Assembly (NCBI GenBank): GCA_008638375.1
Contig: CM018046.1
Span: forward strand, 1,640,501-1,704,500
Length of the DNA: 64,000 nucleotides
Source of the DNA: Nyssa sinensis
Lineage: Eukaryota > Streptophyta > Magnoliopsida > Cornales > Nyssaceae
Direction of reading: 5' to 3'
Shown: positions 1 to 10,124 of the stretch, piece by piece
Layout of the letters: each line of letters opens with the position of its first letter
How positions within the stretch are numbered: position 1 is the stretch's first letter
Notes under the pieces: model-generated
Seen by the model: the letters and a program-made list of their open reading frames with translations, nothing else
Told to the model about the DNA's origin: nothing
Database searches by the model: none
Translations under genes and position numbers: made by a program

Positions 1-3000
1 TAGCAATACAAGCCTCGTTCAGAGATGAAGGAAGTCTTTTCTTGATCAGGATGATACATCTGAATCTGGTTGTAGCCTGAGTATGCATCCATGAAACTCA
101 TCAACTCGTAACCAGCAGTTGCGTCAACGAGTTGATCAATTCTTGGGATGGGGAAACTATCCTTGGGGCAAGCTTTGTTAAGGTCGGTATAATCAACGCA
201 TACTCGCCATTTCCCATTTTTCTTTTTAACCAGGACTGTGTTAGCAAGCCATTTTGGGTAAAATACCTCCCTGATTAGCTGTGCATCTAGTAACCGCTGG
301 ACTTCATCATTAATGATCTTATGTCTCTCGGGAGCAAATGTTCGTCTCTTTTGCCGTACAGGGTGGTACTCAGGATTTGTTGTCAGTTTATGGCAAATAC
401 ATGAGGGGTCGATACCTTCCATGTCCTTAGTTTCCCATGCAAAGGTTGATAACTGAGTTTTCAGAAACTCAATTATCACTTCTTGTTCTGGTGGAGATAA
501 GTCGGCACCCACCTGTAAATAACGCCCTTCTTCCTCATGGCCTACCGAGATCTTCAGTGGATCTTGGACCGGAGCAGCCATGCTATCTACGCCACGCGGG
601 CTCAAAGGCGCATCAATCTCGGTAGGACAATACGTATCTTCACCTCGGTCAGACAGGTCGAGAATCATTTGCCTCCGAGATGTCTGTAATTGCTATTGCT
701 GTTTGTTACCTTTGAGTGCAACAACATGGCATTCCCGAGATGATGATTGGGAACCTCGAATAGTGCAGATTTGATCGTTCTGTACATATTTGAGACACTG
801 GTGAAGGGTGGACGTGACAGCTCCTATTTGATGTAACCATGGTCTTCCCATGATCACGTTGTAGGGAGATCGGCAATCCACAATCACATATTCAGATAAC
901 ACTGTTTTTTGTTCGTCGCCGATCCCAATAGTTGTTGGGAAGTCAATACCGCCCATAGGAGAACTTAGATGTCCATCGAAACCAGCCATTACTGCCGAGG
1001 TGTCTTTGAGGTCAGACACGTTCAGCTTCATCTTTTGGAAAGGCTCAAAAAATAAAATATTAGTGGAACTGCCGGTGTCCACCAATACTCTAGAGATGTC
1101 GAAGTTGGCGACACGAAGAGTAATGACTAGCGCATCGGTGTGTGGGTGATGTACGCCAACTAGATCCAGTTCGGAGAATTGGATTTGTGGTGAGGGTTTC
1201 AGCTTTTTCTCCAGAGTCATGATTTGAACCGGAATTGGTGCCATTTTTGCTTCTCGCGCATAACGCTTCCTCGCCCGATTTGAAGTGCCAGAGAGAGAAT
1301 TAGTGGCATGGAGGACGAGGATAACATGAGTATTGGCTTGTGATGGCTGATTCGTCCCAAGAGTGGACCCCTGATCTTGTCTTGGTGGCTGAGGCTTAGG
1401 CTCCTGCCGAGGTTGTTGGGGTTTCTGGGTCTGATTATGTGGTCCAGATTCCCGTTGAACGAATTCTTTCAGTCGTCCCCTCCGAATTAGCTGCTCGATC
1501 TCCTGTTGAAGATGTCGGCATGTTTCCGTAGTATGTCCGTGATCTCGGTGAAATTCACAATACTTACTACGATCTCGGTGGTCCGGATCAGCATATAATG
1601 GATCTGGACGCTTAAAAGTTTCATGTGTCTTGACCTGATTATAGATCTCAGATATGGAAGCAGTCAAGGGAGGCAATGGCACACTCAGAGGTGCATATGA
1701 TCTGAAACGTCCCGATGTTGTCTGATTTTGACCTCGGGATGTTTTCGTCTCAGGACTTCTTTGCCGTTTGCTGGTATTACCAGTATTCTGCATTTGTGAC
1801 TTCCCCTCATTTTGTATTTGTTCTTTGGCAAGACGAAGGGATGTTCTGGTGTCTTCCAAGTTGATGTGTTTTCTCGCCCTTTCCATCAATGATGCCATGT
1901 CGACAGGAGGATTTTTTGTCAGGGAATCATGAAAACGTCCTGGCCAGAGTCCAGCATGTAAGGCGGCCACCAAGAAGGCTGCACCACAATCAGTGATCTC
2001 GGTCAGCTCGGAATTAAAGCGAGCGATATAATCCCTAAGGGATTCTCCCTTTCGTTGTTTTATGGACAAGAGAAATTCCGGTCCCTTTCTGAACCGCCTG
2101 CTGGTTAGAAAGCGATCAAGGAAGCGCCTACTGAGCTCGTAAAAGTTGGGGACTGAATTTGGGGGGAGATTATGGAACCATCGAAGGGCTGCCCCTTTGA
2201 GACTCGTCACAAAGGTGCGACATAGAAATGCGTCAGTGGCGCCATGAAGGGCCATGGTATGCTGGTAATTTGAAAGATGATCGCCAGGATCATCCAATCC
2301 TTCATACGGGGTGAATTTTGGGACAATGAACTTACGAGGACGCTCCTCGGCTAATATAGCTGGGGTAAACGAAGTCGTAAATCTTCCGAGAAGCTTTGCT
2401 ATTTTGTCCTGTTGAGGAGGTGGAAGTCCTTCTCGAGCAGGAACTGCTTGTCCTATGGAGTCTGCCACTTCTTCTGATCGTAGTGGTACTCTGGATGGGG
2501 CAGAGTGTTGAAATCCTGGTATACCAACCTCAAGCCCAGTAGGTTGAGGATTGTTCTGACTAGGGATTGCATGCTCGGGCTGTCTTTGATTGGACACAGG
2601 TGCCGGTTGAAATGGTGGTCCGGATTGCACCAAGTTAGCACCAGCATTCGCAGGGCTAACAACATGGCCCCTGCTATAAATAACGTTGTTAGGTCGCATG
2701 TTGGGTACACCCCCTGGAACGTCATATCGAACTGGAGTTACACCCTAGGGAGAAAAGGGACGAGCGCTAGGGCCACCCTCCTCATATTGCCTCCGTTGCG
2801 GAGGATACACTAATGGATATCCGCTTTCAGGCACTCCAGAGTGAGGGAGAACCGATGGATTTTGTGTCAAAGAAGCCAAGACTTGAGATATGGCAAAGAG
2901 CTGAGCCTGCGTTTGATCGGCTTGTTTCTGCATCTGAGCTCGAATTTGATCCAGCTGTTGCTGCACAGGATCAGAAGTTGCAACTTCTTCATCCTGAGCG

Positions 3001-3044
3001 AGCGGTTGAGTGGATAGTGGTGCAGAGCGACGGTTGGAAGCCAT
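1..3044 (-). CDS. gag-protease-reverse transcriptase polyprotein (partial, two in-frame TAG codons)
   Basis: One reading frame runs from the ATG at 3,044 to the left edge. It is interrupted only by TAG at 2,745-2,747 and TAG at 693-695. The N-terminal part is glutamine-rich. The capsid core contains SLKGAALRWFHNLPPNSVP, followed by a zinc-knuckle-like CEFHRDHGHTTETCRHL and an aspartic protease active site VLVDTGSSTNILF. After the second TAG the same frame goes straight into the reverse transcriptase fingers and palm. The first TAG sits in an ordinary context (CCC TAG GGT) and is probably a decay mutation. The second (CAA TAG CAA TTA) looks like a programmed readthrough site. Some family members express this region as one open frame. 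The coding potential is otherwise well kept, so the copy looks fairly young. Confidence 0.88.
693..695 (-). promoter_or_regulatory. Candidate translational readthrough stop codon
   Basis: On the minus strand the bases around the stop are CAG CAA TAG CAA TTA CAG. CAA-UAG-CAA-UUA is the classical leaky stop context of tobamovirus replicase genes (UAG CAR YYA). It lies after the protease and before reverse transcriptase, and both sides are in the same frame. If used, most product would be Gag-Pro, with a minority of Gag-Pro-Pol. Confidence 0.6.
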
Positions 3045-3096
3045 GACTACCAAACACTTTAAATGAAGAAAAGAAAATAGAGAAGAACGCTAAACG

Positions 3097-3114
3097 TTCC
3101 CACAGACGGCACCA
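3097..3114 (-). other. Primer-binding-site-like sequence of the gypsy element
   Basis: On the minus strand TGGTGCCGTCTGTGGGAA follows the LTR end. It starts with TGG, complementary to the CCA tail of a tRNA. I do not assign the tRNA. Confidence 0.5.
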
Positions 3115-3117
3115 AGC

Positions 3118-3652
3118 TGATGCAGCTAATTTGGGCTCGTCATGGAATAATCCGTCGCCGTGAACCTGAAAAGAGATGATTTGTAAAAAGCCACCGGGAA
3201 AGGTTCCGGTGGTAACCTCTCCGATGGTTAAGTTAGTATTCTTCTGTTTTATCAAAGGTTTAGCCCTTTTCTCAGAATGTAATTTAGATGAAGATACCTC
3301 TCTTTCATACTTACTTTTCCTTGTTTATAGTGTTGAGGAGGCGGTTTAACTTGTCTGACAAGCGACGGACATCCCTTTCATATAATTTATGGCTCCCTTT
3401 ACACGTGTACGTGCAGGAATGGTTTTCCAAGCCTGTAGCTCCTTTTGACAGGACTAGGGCTCACCGCCTGTCAGGCTATTGCAGTATAATCATGAGACTT
3501 TCGTCATTCTTTTTGTCGATTTATTCAATTGTTCCGAGATCGGTATACCGACGTGTACCTCGGTATATTTTCCCATAATATGTAAGAAAAATTAGCTTTT
3601 CGGAACGTGTTTAAGTTATCTGAGTTAAGCAGAATGTTTTTATGACGTATCA
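3118..3652 (-). repeat. LTR of the Ty3/gypsy element
   Basis: It begins TGATAC and ends GCATCA on the element strand, so it has the usual TG...CA ends with short inverted tips. It is followed by 3 bases and then a tRNA-CCA-complementary TGG. It holds a TATA-like CTATAAAC at 3,323-3,330. The length is about 535 bp. The right boundary is inferred from the TG end alone, because the second LTR is not in the window. Confidence 0.65.
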
Positions 3653-3684
3653 TCCCTGATACCAATATCAGCAGCAAAACATAC

Positions 3685-3779
3685 TGCATTTGAGCGGCAA
3701 TTGATTCCGCCGATGCAACATTCATTGCAACTTTCATGCTTTTGGACATCCCACCAATAAAGTTTCCAGCCCCATCACA
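3685..3779 (-). other. Possible exon remnant next to the LTR
   Basis: A 95-bp stretch is bounded on the minus strand by an AG acceptor and a good plant donor (GTATGTTT). It encodes a peptide containing GGMSKSMKVAMNVASAES. Its composition is more GC-rich and codon-like than the surroundings. I do not recognise the protein. The gypsy LTR begins about 30 bp beyond the donor, so if the exon is real the retrotransposon landed in its intron. Confidence 0.25.
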
Positions 3780-3789
3780 CTCCAATGCC

Positions 3790-5040
3790 GATCAAATCCA
3801 AGGAAATTTTTGTTTTTGAAAAAATACGTACATTTTTTTTCATTTCATTAAGTTAAAAACTGTTTTAAGTTGATTTTATTTTTCAAATTACATACAAAAA
3901 GGTTTGTAAAAAATAATTTTGAACTATTTTCATACACATATTTTTTTTACCTTTGAAAATGTAACCCTCTTTGGACCCATAGGTTCCTTATACGTACTAA
4001 GGTGTGACACTCCTTGATGATCTTTAATTTTTGAAGTCTTATTTGTAATATCTGTAAAAAAAATATAATAGTAAAATATTTTATTTAATAGTGTTAAATA
4101 AAGGGGTTATCCGTGATCATTAAAATAAGAGTTCCCTAAAGAATATATTTAATTATTTTAAGGTACACGCTATCTTTAATTGTAAGGTAAAGGACGATTG
4201 TTTCTAATTTTTAGCTCAAATCTATTTTAATGACATGACAATTATATTTTTTCGGTAAATGATACTAATACTAGAATGAATGTTATACAAACTTCTATAT
4301 CTACTAAACTTTTGTTTTTTTTCTCCGGTCCATCCATCTCTTTCTTCTTCTCCCTTTTCATGGACCTTCCACCATCGCCAACAACTACATGAAGCTACTC
4401 AATTACCAGTCATCATTGTCGCACTCCACTCTCGGTGGTCAACAAAATCACCAACACCACGCCACCAGATGGCGTTTTCTAACACAACGCTGTATTGTTC
4501 ATGTTTTGTACGTAATTTGTTCTAGGACTCGAATATTTTCTCGCTAAGAACAAACGAGATGGCAACAATGAAGAACGATCTGGACGAGGTTGTGTCAGTT
4601 AGCCTATAGAGAGAGATGACGCGATGAGAGAGAACAACTACCAATGATTTTGCGCTCTGATTTGTGGTGAGAACTAACAACAGTGTCGAGAACTACCATG
4701 GACTCAACTTTTTTTTTTCTACACTTTCCAACAAATCTCTCCACTCAATTCTCTCTTTATTCTTTAAATCTTACCTTTATTTTTATTCTCACTCAATTCT
4801 CGAGGCATTCCATCAAACTAAGTTAGCCACAACCTTTTTTGGACCAATGAATTAAACTCAATTCTGGCCCATGTTCTAAACCCACGCCTAACTCAACCTA
4901 GCTTTTCAATTTGATCCAAATCTACCTTGATTTGAGATTAGATCTATACGCTTATTGATTCATTGTATTTGATATGCACATGACAGAGAGAAAACATAAG
5001 TAATGCCTAAACATTGATTGTTTTTTGATAAAATATTGTA
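3790..5040. other. Intergenic, no gene seen
   Basis: AT-rich sequence with a somewhat GC-richer stretch at 4,330-4,720. No frame resembles a known protein and no repeat boundary is clear. Confidence 0.6.
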
Positions 5041-5044
5041 AGGT

Positions 5045-5101
5045 TCATAAAAGTGAAAATTTTCCACCTCTGCGATTGTATGAAATTTTTCACTTTTATG
5101 A
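5045..5101. repeat. Short hairpin
   Basis: TCATAAAAGTGAAAATTTTC and, about 20 bases later, GAAATTTTTCACTTTTATGA form an imperfect stem of about 20 bp just outside the long inverted repeat. Confidence 0.55.
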
Positions 5102-5149
5102 TAGTATAATTTTTTTTTTCCAGTTTTTACAGTTTGGGTAGTTTTAATC

Positions 5150-6306
5150 ATTTGTGCTTTAATATTGAACTTTTTTGATAAATTTTCACATCTTTAAAAG
5201 TTAATTTTGAGCATCGAATATGTAGCAAAAAACTCAATAAAACTAAATACAATAAACATTTTTTTTTTTGAAATGTAAAATTTTACACTTGGTGAATGTG
5301 TTGGGATGCAGTGTTTCACTAGAAATGCTGTGATGAAATTTTACATTGAAAAAATGTAAAATTGTACATATTTGTTGAGATGGAGTTTTCATTGAAAAAG
5401 TGTAAAATTGTACATATTTGCTGAGATGGAGTTTTCATTGAAAAAGTGTAAAATTTGCACTTTTAATGAAATAAAATTTTACAGTTGAAGAACAATATTT
5501 TTTTCTCTAAGATTTTATATTTAATATGGATCTTGTTTAATACATCTCGATTTTTAGAATCAAAATATATAAATTTTATTAAAATGGATTTATAATTTAT
5601 AAGTTATTGAATTTTAAAATTTGAAAAAAATTTCTTCAAAAACTTCCTGATTTCATGGGTGTTGGTTGCTGGACATGAAAAATTTATACATTAAAGGTTA
5701 TTTTAGTCATAAAAAATTGAAGGACCTTTGGTTAATTATGTTTTAGGCTTGGACTTACGACTGAATCACCCTTTAAATAAATATAGGCACTAAGTAATGA
5801 AAAGGAAAAAAAAAAAGTCATTTACTTAGAAGTCCACAAAAAGTATAAAAATTATCATTAGATTCTAACTCAAATGTAATAACCAACCAAGTCCTTCAAA
5901 TATTTAATGACTAAAAAACCCTTGCATAATTCCTAACAGAAGACAGGCACATGAAAGGTGCCCAGGTATTAGAATTTTTTTTTCAAAAATTCAAAATTCA
6001 AAAACTCAAAAATACAAATCGGTTTTCAATAAAATTTATATATTTGAACTCTAAAAATCGAGATCTATCAAATAAAATTCATATTGCATATAAAATTATG
6101 AAGATATAAAAAAGCTTCTGAAACTATAATATTTTACCTCCTTTGAAAGAGTGAAAGTGTAAATTTTACACATTTAGATAAGATGGTAAAAATTCTAATT
6201 TCAATATGAATTTTTTAGTTGTTACCAATTTTATTCAGTATTTTGAATTATATGTTTACATGTTGGATGTCAAAAAGAGTCTGTTAAGGTAGCACAAATT
6301 ACAACA
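5150..6306. repeat. Long diverged inverted repeat (foldback-like element)
   Basis: A left arm at about 5,150-5,740 and a right arm at about 5,878-6,306 are reverse complements with many mismatches and indels, separated by a loop of about 140 bp. Clear matching blocks are the inner GTCCTTCAA...TGACTAAAA segment, the middle CTAAAAATCGAGAT segment and the outer AGCACAAAT segment. Both arms carry TGTAAAATTTTACA-type small palindromes. No coding capacity is seen. It could be a foldback or MITE-type element, or an old inverted duplication. Confidence 0.6.
5345..5460. repeat. 46-bp tandem repeat, about 2.5 copies
   Basis: Units start at 5,345, 5,391 and 5,437 (the last partial), each beginning ATTGAAAAA(A/G)TGTAAAATT. 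They lie in the left arm of the long inverted repeat. Confidence 0.85.
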
Positions 6307-6309
6307 AAT

Positions 6310-6960
6310 AAAATCAGTTTGGACAAAAAAGTAATAAAAGTATAAAATATTACACTTTTATACATTGTAAAAAATTCCCTTCCAATTCCATTGCAAAAAT
6401 TTACACTGAAAAAACTCTCTCCCAATGTGAAAATTTACATTGCATTCAAACTCTGTGATTTGCTCTTAAAAATCTTTCCATCATCATCTTTTGGTGCGAA
6501 TGAATAAAATAAGCACTTTAAAAAAAGTCCAAAAATTTAATAACTTGCATCTATGGTTTAAAACTTACAATCCAGATTACTACTGTTCAAAGTAGTGAGC
6601 CAAGGCAATTAAGATTGAAATCATTACAGAAGAGATATTCATTCACACCAAGAGATGATGAACAGATTATAAGCAAATTAAAAGGTTGTTGCGCCTGTAG
6701 CGACAGTAGATAGAGAAGCCTACAATATTGGACAACAAAGGTGCAGTGATGATGGGAAGAGATGTAGTGCCACCATGGTTGGTTGTGGAGGGGAAGAAGA
6801 GAGAAGGAAGAGCCATCAGTTTGTATCTTTCTTCAGCTCAATGACATAACTAATTTTTATATTTTATTTGAATAAATTATTGAACAAGATTTTAAAGGCA
6901 CAATTAACTAACTCAACTCAACAATATTATATAATTATAAATCACTAATTAACTAAACCG
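6310..6960. other. Intergenic, no gene seen
   Basis: Continuation of AT-rich sequence with a few more TGTAAAATTTTACA-like motifs up to about 6,450. Nothing further is recognised. Confidence 0.5.
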
Positions 6961-7135
6961 TTAAATTTAAGAGCCTATCAAATATGAGTCCTGAACTGAT
7001 AAATTAGTTCAGTTTATGACCGAATAAAAATAATACTCACAATTCTCTAACGAAACGAGTGAGACCTGAACCCACAACCTTCTTCAAACGAGAATGTCAT
7101 GGTAGCCAACTAAGTTAGCCCAGTTAGTTATCAAA
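6960..7135 (-). mobile_element. tRNA-derived SINE-like element
   Basis: On the minus strand the unit starts near 7,135. It has an A-box-like GGCTAACTTAGTTGG followed about 35 bases later by a B-box-like GTGGGTTCAGGTCTC, the internal Pol III promoter layout of tRNA-derived plant SINEs. The 3' end is not sharply defined. Confidence 0.45.
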
Positions 7136-7910
7136 TTTAATTTCTTAGAATGCTTTGCATCAAGCATCTTCCCATTAACATTTTTTTGCCTCAATTTTAT
7201 CCTCCACAAACGTGCAAGATTTTATTACTAAAAAAGAAAAGGGAAAAAATTGTGCATTTCTTTTTTTTTTTTTTATATAAAAAAAAAACCTAATCAATTG
7301 TTAGAGTCGATAGTATTAAATTACTACTAGAATCGAAGTCTTATTCAAATAGTACAAGTATCCACTCTTTATGCAATTGACATGAATACGATTCTTCCTC
7401 CTCACATTGTTATATAAAACATATATTAAATTATTATTAATCTCTCATCTAATAGTTGTCTCTAGGAAGACTTGAAGTTTACTCATTCATCTTAAAATAA
7501 GTAACTAATGCCACTAGACTTTCCTCACCTTGTTCAAAAGGGACTTGAAAAGGTAATATTAATTTTTCTTTCACAAGTTAACAAACACACACATGAAAGA
7601 AAAAAAAGAGTAATAAAAAAGGTAACTCCACTTCATCTCTTTGCTTAGACAAAAAATATGCAAAGATCATAGGATGCCACATAATTGTTCTCTCTAACAA
7701 AGTGATATGACACATGTAAGAATAAATGAATTGGTATGTCTGCATTTCAAAGTTAAAATGGAGATAATCATATTTAATTAAAGTAAAATGGAATAAACTT
7801 TACCTTTCAGAGATACCGAAACAAATATAGTCATACATTTTTAAAAAGCAAAACCCATGTATTTATTCTTCAGACTGAGATCATGCCTAAATTTTAACAG
7901 CAAACAAATT
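7136..7910. repeat. NLR upstream segment, copy 1 (left part)
   Basis: This stretch matches 17,760-18,520 in order, with blocks such as TTTGCATCAA...CATTAACATTTTT, GTGCAAGATTTTA and ATTTATTCTTCAGACTGA. It also matches 19,358-19,430 at its left end. It is part of the duplicated NLR block and no gene is seen. Confidence 0.6.
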
Positions 7911-8885
7911 CACTTACCTCCCCTTAAGTTTAGTCTAATTACATTTGGTCATATCTTATTTTGAAAATACTTAAAAACTACCCGAGTCTTGCACTGGAAG
8001 CCTGCGCACAAACCCCTTTTTGCACCGAAAATCTTTTCATATTTTGAAGGAATTGAAGTGAATAGGAATTTTTGGTACAGAGTTGATGGTGAAGCTTGAA
8101 TTTAGCCCGTTTCCGTTTCCTTTTCCGGTCTCCTCACATGCGGCGATAGCACCTGTGTATTTCTTGCGGGTGTTTGGAATTCGAACAAATGTTGGAGAGA
8201 AAAATTGGTTTTCTTTGGAAGTGTCTTCATCGACAGATTGTCAATGCTTTAATTTTCGGAAGATGAGAATCCGAAATTGGGGTTCTCTGCATTTTCTACG
8301 AAGAAATGGAGGTCGTTGAGAATCCAAAATTGGTTTTCCGTGCATTTTCTACAGTGAAGCAGACCGTTCAATTTCTGTACACGAAGAGATGATGATGCTT
8401 TTTAGTTGTTAAAGTAAGAAAATGTGTGAAGAAGAAAATATATTCAGAAACATATCACCAGCACATCTTCAAGGTAACGAACTGCAATCTTTATGGAGCA
8501 CTTGTACATCCATGTTTGTGCTGTAGGGCGCATTGACTTGTCTACCTCCCGAGCCATGCCCCGCTCTTGCTGGCTCCCTAACTGCTAAGCCTCCATTTCC
8601 ACTCTGCTAGTCATTCAAGAAAGCTTGGTTATATATTTAATTTAAAATATAAAAAAAAAATAGAGTGAAGTGAGAGTGAGAAAACAGAGTTCTAATTATA
8701 CTAGTGAGCAATTCTTGTTCAATTTAATTAATTCGTACCTGTGATGATCAGTAAATACCACAACTTTTTATTTTGAATTCTCGAATCTTCTTGAGTTAAA
8801 AATCATTTGGGAGATTGATGGGAATAGTTGGATTTTATATCCAAAAGTCTATTGCTGAACATTTGGACTGATCATTATGTGTGCA

Positions 8886-8956
<71 letters not shown>

Positions 8957-9335
8957 ATGAGCATAAATCCAAGTTGTAAATATACATTTTTTTAGGATAA
9001 ATCGAATTTGCAGGTAAATTCAATTCATGATTATAAACCCAGATTTGTGTCTAATTCTTAGATTGGTGATTTGTGTTGTGTGTTTGTGTATTTAACTATT
9101 TATGTATGTATGTATGTATATAAACCCACATTTGTGTTATATACGGTAATACATAAACTATATGTATAAATATATATTTATATACATACTCTTACTGCAA
9201 ACGTTTTACTAAAGTCAACTGGTCAAATACTTCTCTCGGAAGGGTGTAACGGAATGAAACTTTAGGGTCTAAGTTTGTATTTTTCAAACAGGGGTGGCTG
9301 AATATCATTAGGCCAAAACCTTAGGGGTCTAAGTG
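7911..9335. mobile_element. TIR DNA element inserted upstream of NLR1
   Basis: The left end reads CACTTACCTCCCCTTAAG and the right end, reverse complemented, CACTTAGACCCCTAAGG, giving an imperfect inverted terminus of about 30 bp. The paralogous upstream copy at about 18,520 lacks the whole 1.4 kb, so this is an insertion. The interior has a GC-richer part (8,040-8,480) with no recognisable protein and a GT/AT microsatellite. No transposase is seen, so it is non-autonomous. The superfamily is uncertain, perhaps Mutator-like. Confidence 0.55.
8878..8958. repeat. (GT)n(AT)n(GT)n microsatellite
   Basis: GT repeats flank a central AT run. Apparent reading frames here are repeat artefacts. Confidence 0.95.
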
Positions 9336-10124
9336 AAAATTTCCCATTTAACAACCTAGAATTATTTTTAAAAACCACTTCAGGTATTGTTGTACTGCAG
9401 TTTCGGGTGTTGTTTTGACAGTAAACATCTGGTGTGCCTTTGATTTTTCTGGAGGAGACAACTCAAGTGAATATAGCTGTTGATAGCTTCTGAGAAGCAA
9501 TAAAAGTGGCTATAACAAGGACGGCAGCACCGACGTGTTAGTTTTAACTTCATGGAATTCTGTTTACTTTTGGGATTGGTTTGGACTCATCATGATCAAT
9601 GCAGTCATAAAGTATCTGCCATTTTTGGTCATATGGTATGCTTCTTTTAATATTTTGGATTCTGCAATTGATTGTAACTTGCAAAAAGTTAGGGCAATGA
9701 GATTCTTTTCATACATATGGAGTTGGGTAATATTTTCATGCCATCCATTAAGCAGAATATGAAACTTTGTCATCACTAGATTGATCTATACGATTTGATG
9801 AAGATGGGTACATTATTCCAAATACCCATTCCAGCGAATATAGCTTTATCATACATAAATATAACTTTGAATCATTTTTTTCTTGAACTGTCAAAGTTGG
9901 CTTCGAATGTGTTTGGCTGGAAAGGTTTTCCTAAATGTTCGAATGAAACAATACACATGGCACACCTACGCTAACTTTGGCATAAATTTTTTCTGAGTGG
10001 GTTCCAAACTTCCATCAGGTGCTGTCAACTATAGATGGTACAGTTCTTGAAAATTCTTTTTTAAAGAGAGCAGAGGAAAATTGGTAGGTAAGTTGCTTTC
10101 TTGAGAGATTTTGAGAAAGAAAAT
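9336..10124 (+). promoter_or_regulatory. NLR1 5' flank (conserved upstream block)
   Basis: This non-coding block is shared with 18,520-19,302 and with 19,428-19,880 plus 26,318-26,702. Conserved stretches include GCAGAATATGAAAC, GTGTTTGGCTGGAAA and GGTTCCAAACTTCCATC. It ends in the leader just before the NLR ATG. It probably contains the promoter. At the TATA position NLR1 reads TTCTTTTTTAAAG where NLR2 reads TTCTTATTTATAG. Confidence 0.5.

Larger units (their letters stand above)
1..3652 (-). mobile_element. Ty3/gypsy (Tat-like) LTR retrotransposon, 5' part
   Basis: The element is transcribed right to left and continues past the left edge. In order from the right there is an LTR (3,118-3,652), a primer-binding-like site (about 3,097-3,114), gag from 3,044, an aspartic protease and the start of reverse transcriptase. 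The reverse transcriptase part reads VCVDYTDLNKACPKDSFP on the minus strand at about 140-200, a signature of the Tat branch of plant Ty3/gypsy elements. The target-site duplication cannot be checked because the other LTR is outside the window. Confidence 0.93.

Noticed and set aside
8083..8319. 78-codon frame inside the TIR element
   Set aside because: Composition is plausible but no similarity recognised; kept only as a note within the element.
8835..9023. Reading frames across GT/AT microsatellites (also 18,729-18,968 and 25,433-25,790)
   Set aside because: They encode His-Thr or Tyr-Ile repeats and are artefacts of simple repeats.
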